Origin: Deltaproteobacteria bacterium | GTDB lineage: Bacteria; Desulfobacterota_B; Binatia; UBA9968 | Direction: 5' to 3' | Assembly: GCA_022545745.1 (NCBI GenBank) | Contig: JACZQL010000065.1 | Location: 1-6,825 of the forward strand | Length of the DNA stretch: 6,825 bases | Part shown: positions 5,299-6,825 of the stretch, piece after piece | Position numbering within the stretch: the first letter of the stretch is position 1 | How the letters are laid out: every line of letters starts with the position of its first letter | Translations under genes and position numbers: made by a program | The notes under the pieces: model-generated | The model's input: the letters and a program-made list of their open reading frames with translations, nothing else | Told to the model about the DNA's origin: nothing | The model's database searches: none

Positions 5299-6129
5299 AT
5301 GAGATTTTTTTTTGTACTGCTGATGGGATTCCTGCTCTTGAGTGCCGGTTCGGCCTCGGCACAGCGAAGGCCGGTCCGGGAGATAAAAAAGGTTTTCGGT
5401 GAACTCTACCGGTTCCAGGACAAGTTCCACTTTTCGGTATTCCTGGTAACTCCCGATGGAATCATTGCCACCGATCCCCTCAATGGTGATGCGGCTCGGT
5501 GGCTCAAGCAGGAACTTGCGAAGCGCTTTTCGCAACCAGTCAAATACCTCATTTACAGCCATGACCATGCCGATCATATTTCAGGCGGCGAGGTGTTTAC
5601 CGACGCCGCAGTGGTCGCCCACCAGAAGGCCAAGGCGGCCATTGTCCGGGAAAACCGTCCCACAGCGATCCCTGAGATCGTTTTTTCCGACAGGATGGGC
5701 CTGGAATTGGGCGGTCAAAAGGTAGAGCTGATTTATGTGGGGAGGAACCATTCAGATAATTCCATTGTCATGCGTTTTCCAGCGCAGAGGGCCTTGTTTG
5801 CAGTGGATTTTATCCCGGTGAAAAGCCTACCCTACCAAAACCTTCATGATTCCTATATCGAGGAATGGATTGAGTCGTTAAATCGAGTTGAGGCATTGGA
5901 TTTCGACACCCTGCTGCCTGGCCACGGCCGAGTCGGACAAAAGAAGGATGTGCGGATGTTCCGTGGTTATATGGATGAACTCTGGCAACAGGTGGTCAAA
6001 TACAAACGGCAAGGAAAATCCCTGGATGAGATCAAACAGCTGGTTAAGATGGAGAAGTACCAAGGCTGGAGTGGATACCATGATTGGTTGCCGATGAATA
6101 TCGAAGGGATGGTCCGCCAGGTTAAATAA
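5299..6129 (+). CDS. Exported metallo-beta-lactamase-fold hydrolase
   Basis: 276 residues from ATG 5299. Residues 1-21 form a signal peptide (MRFFFVLLMGFLLLSAGSASA) with a good ASA cleavage site before Gln22, so the enzyme is probably periplasmic. The mature part has the full metallo-beta-lactamase ligand set: SHDHADH at 87-93 (H88, H90, D92, H93), GRNHSDNS with H151, FAVDF with D170, and PGHG with H209. The layout recalls the secreted zinc hydrolases of the SoxH or quinoprotein-relay type rather than true class B beta-lactamases, although that subgroup call is only an impression. A C-terminal helical segment (about 220-276) with several Tyr/Trp follows the last ligand. The substrate is unknown; thioesters, lactones and phosphoesters are all possible for this fold. 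It lies 16 bases after ilvD and is the only exported product of the plus-strand block. Confidence 0.88.
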   Translation: MRFFFVLLMGFLLLSAGSASAQRRPVREIKKVFGELYRFQDKFHFSVFLVTPDGIIATDPLNGDAARWLKQELAKRFSQPVKYLIYSHDHADHISGGEVFTDAAVVAHQKAKAAIVRENRPTAIPEIVFSDRMGLELGGQKVELIYVGRNHSDNSIVMRFPAQRALFAVDFIPVKSLPYQNLHDSYIEEWIESLNRVEALDFDTLLPGHGRVGQKKDVRMFRGYMDELWQQVVKYKRQGKSLDEIKQLVKMEKYQGWSGYHDWLPMNIEGMVRQVK

Positions 6130-6192
6130 ACAATTGTACATGCCGTGGGTTGATTTTTTGAATCATCCGGTAAATAGAGAGAACAAACCAAT

Positions 6193-6600
6193 ATGAAGGC
6201 CAAGTATAAAAAGCTTTATCTGCCACTGAGCCAGGTTAAGGGGCGAGAGTTCCTGGCCCGCGCCATGGGTTGCAAGGGAGTAGGAGTGAGTCTGATGCGA
6301 CTCAAACCGGGGGAAGGTGCCAGTTACGTCCACCGGCATAAGGTACAGGAAGAGGTCTTTATCACCCTCAAGGGAACGGGCACCCTTCTCCTCGATGGTC
6401 GCCGTCACTCCATGCCGGAGGGTACCATGGTACGGGTTGCTCCCACGGTTTATCGCGCCATGGGCAACACCTCGAGACGCGACGTGGTGTATATGGTTCT
6501 CGGTGCGATCCCGCCCAAAAATTTCCCTCAAGGTGGGAGGACCCTCCTCGGAGATGGCATCCCAAATCGAAAAAAGACCGTGCGCTGGCAAAAAAAGTAG
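6193..6600 (+). CDS. Small single-domain cupin protein with an altered metal site
   Basis: 135 residues. The first cupin motif is clear: G42 ... H47-R-H49-x3-E53 ... GTG (61-63). The second reads LDGRRHSMPEGTMVRVAPTVYRAMGN (67-92): P75-x-G77 and N92 are in place, but the position normally held by the last metal-ligand His, four before the Asn, is R88. H72 is nearby but not in the usual place. The site may therefore bind metal with three ligands, use another residue, or have lost metal. Small cupins of this type act as isomerases, dioxygenases, sugar- or acid-binding proteins or regulators; none can be chosen here. A weak ribosome site (GAGAGAAC, 6176-6183) precedes the ATG. It lies 63 bases after the metallo-hydrolase without an obvious terminator between, so it is probably co-transcribed. 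There is no signal peptide, and the C-terminus is basic (NRKKTVRWQKK). Confidence 0.85.
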   Translation: MKAKYKKLYLPLSQVKGREFLARAMGCKGVGVSLMRLKPGEGASYVHRHKVQEEVFITLKGTGTLLLDGRRHSMPEGTMVRVAPTVYRAMGNTSRRDVVYMVLGAIPPKNFPQGGRTLLGDGIPNRKKTVRWQKK

Positions 6601-6628
6601 CGATAGGTAAAATTGTAGTGTTTCCTCT

Positions 6629-6657
6629 TTGACAAAATCCGGGTGATCTCTTAAAAA
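6629..6657 (+). promoter_or_regulatory. Sigma-70-like promoter of clpS
   Basis: A perfect TTGACA (6629-6634), a 17-base spacer, then TAAAAA (6652-6657, four of six matches to TATAAT). Transcription would start near 6664, about 38 bases before the clpS ATG. This gives clpS its own promoter, separate from the hydrolase/ilvD/cupin block. No terminator is evident between the cupin stop and this promoter. Confidence 0.55.
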
Positions 6658-6701
6658 GGAATTAAGACCAGCTCGTTTCAATCCATAGAACAAAGAGGAC
6701 C

Positions 6702-6825
6702 ATGAGCAAACGGGGAAAAGATCCTGACCATGGGGTGGTCATAGAAACCGAGAAAGAGACCGAGAAGAAACTCAAAAAGCCGCCCCTTTATAAAGTCCTT
6801 CTGCACAATGATGATTACACGACTA
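6702..6825 (+). CDS. clpS: ClpS, adaptor of the ClpAP protease, N-terminal part cut by right window edge
   Basis: The first 41 residues can be read from ATG 6702, with GAGG (6695-6698) three bases upstream. After a charged, flexible N-terminal extension (residues 1-26, rich in Lys, Glu and Asp) comes PPLYKVLLHNDDYTT (27-41), the signature first strand of ClpS. N36 and D37 match the Asn-Asp pair that contacts the N-terminal residue of N-degron substrates in E. coli ClpS. ClpS binds the N-domain of ClpA and delivers N-end-rule substrates to ClpAP in the cytosol. Whole proteins are about 100-110 residues, so the substrate-pocket His and the ClpA-binding face lie outside the window. In many Gram-negative genomes clpA follows directly; that is expected here but not visible. 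Confidence 0.9.
   Translation, partial: MSKRGKDPDHGVVIETEKETEKKLKKPPLYKVLLHNDDYTT

Noticed and set aside
6151..6165. Small inverted repeat TGATT-TTTTG-AATCA between the metallo-hydrolase and cupin genes
   Set aside because: A five-pair AT-rich stem without a following T-tract is too weak for a terminator, so I do not use it to split the operon.
6163..6693. 176-codon minus-strand frame opposite the cupin gene
   Set aside because: The plus-strand cupin has recognisable motifs across the same bases; the antisense frame shows no family pattern and would overlap the clpS promoter. It is treated as a shadow.

Overview
The window reads as chromosomal DNA of a Gram-negative bacterium. It holds a small lipoprotein with a clear lipobox and no inner-membrane-retention Asp after the Cys, two exported proteins, strong AGGAGG/GAGG-type ribosome sites, and ClpS, which is common in Proteobacteria-like lineages. 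The mix of an amidohydrolase-2 protein, a DUF6282-type hydrolase and an IlvD-family dehydratase recalls soil or sediment lineages such as Deltaproteobacteria, Rokubacteria or Tectomicrobia. That placement is an impression; nothing here fixes the taxon.

Left part (1-2324), all on the minus strand: the N-terminal 229 residues of an amidohydrolase-2 enzyme running off the left edge; a secreted arginine-rich protein built of eleven 11-residue repeats (33 bp in DNA); a small membrane protein of unknown function; and a 71-residue lipoprotein. The last three are small envelope-directed proteins that I cannot assign to a function.

Middle (2325-2535): a divergent intergenic region. It carries two runs of eight G and, immediately before the first plus-strand gene, a GC-rich hairpin followed by a T-tract. 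This has the form of a rho-independent terminator in a place where no complete plus-strand gene precedes it. It is therefore a candidate attenuator, or the twin palindromes are an operator.

Right part (2536-6600), all on the plus strand and closely spaced: DUF6282-like metal-dependent hydrolase, IlvD-type dehydratase, exported metallo-beta-lactamase-fold hydrolase, and a small cupin. Gaps are 20, 16 and 63 nt, so the first three look like one operon, with the cupin probably included. Two hydrolases, a dehydratase and a cupin suggest a small catabolic unit, or branched-chain amino acid synthesis with passengers; the sequence alone does not decide this. After a separate sigma-70-like promoter, the first 41 residues of ClpS run off the right edge.

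No tRNA, rRNA, insertion sequence or CRISPR array was seen. The most unusual items are the hendecad-repeat arginine-rich secreted protein and the terminator-like leader of the hydrolase/ilvD operon.
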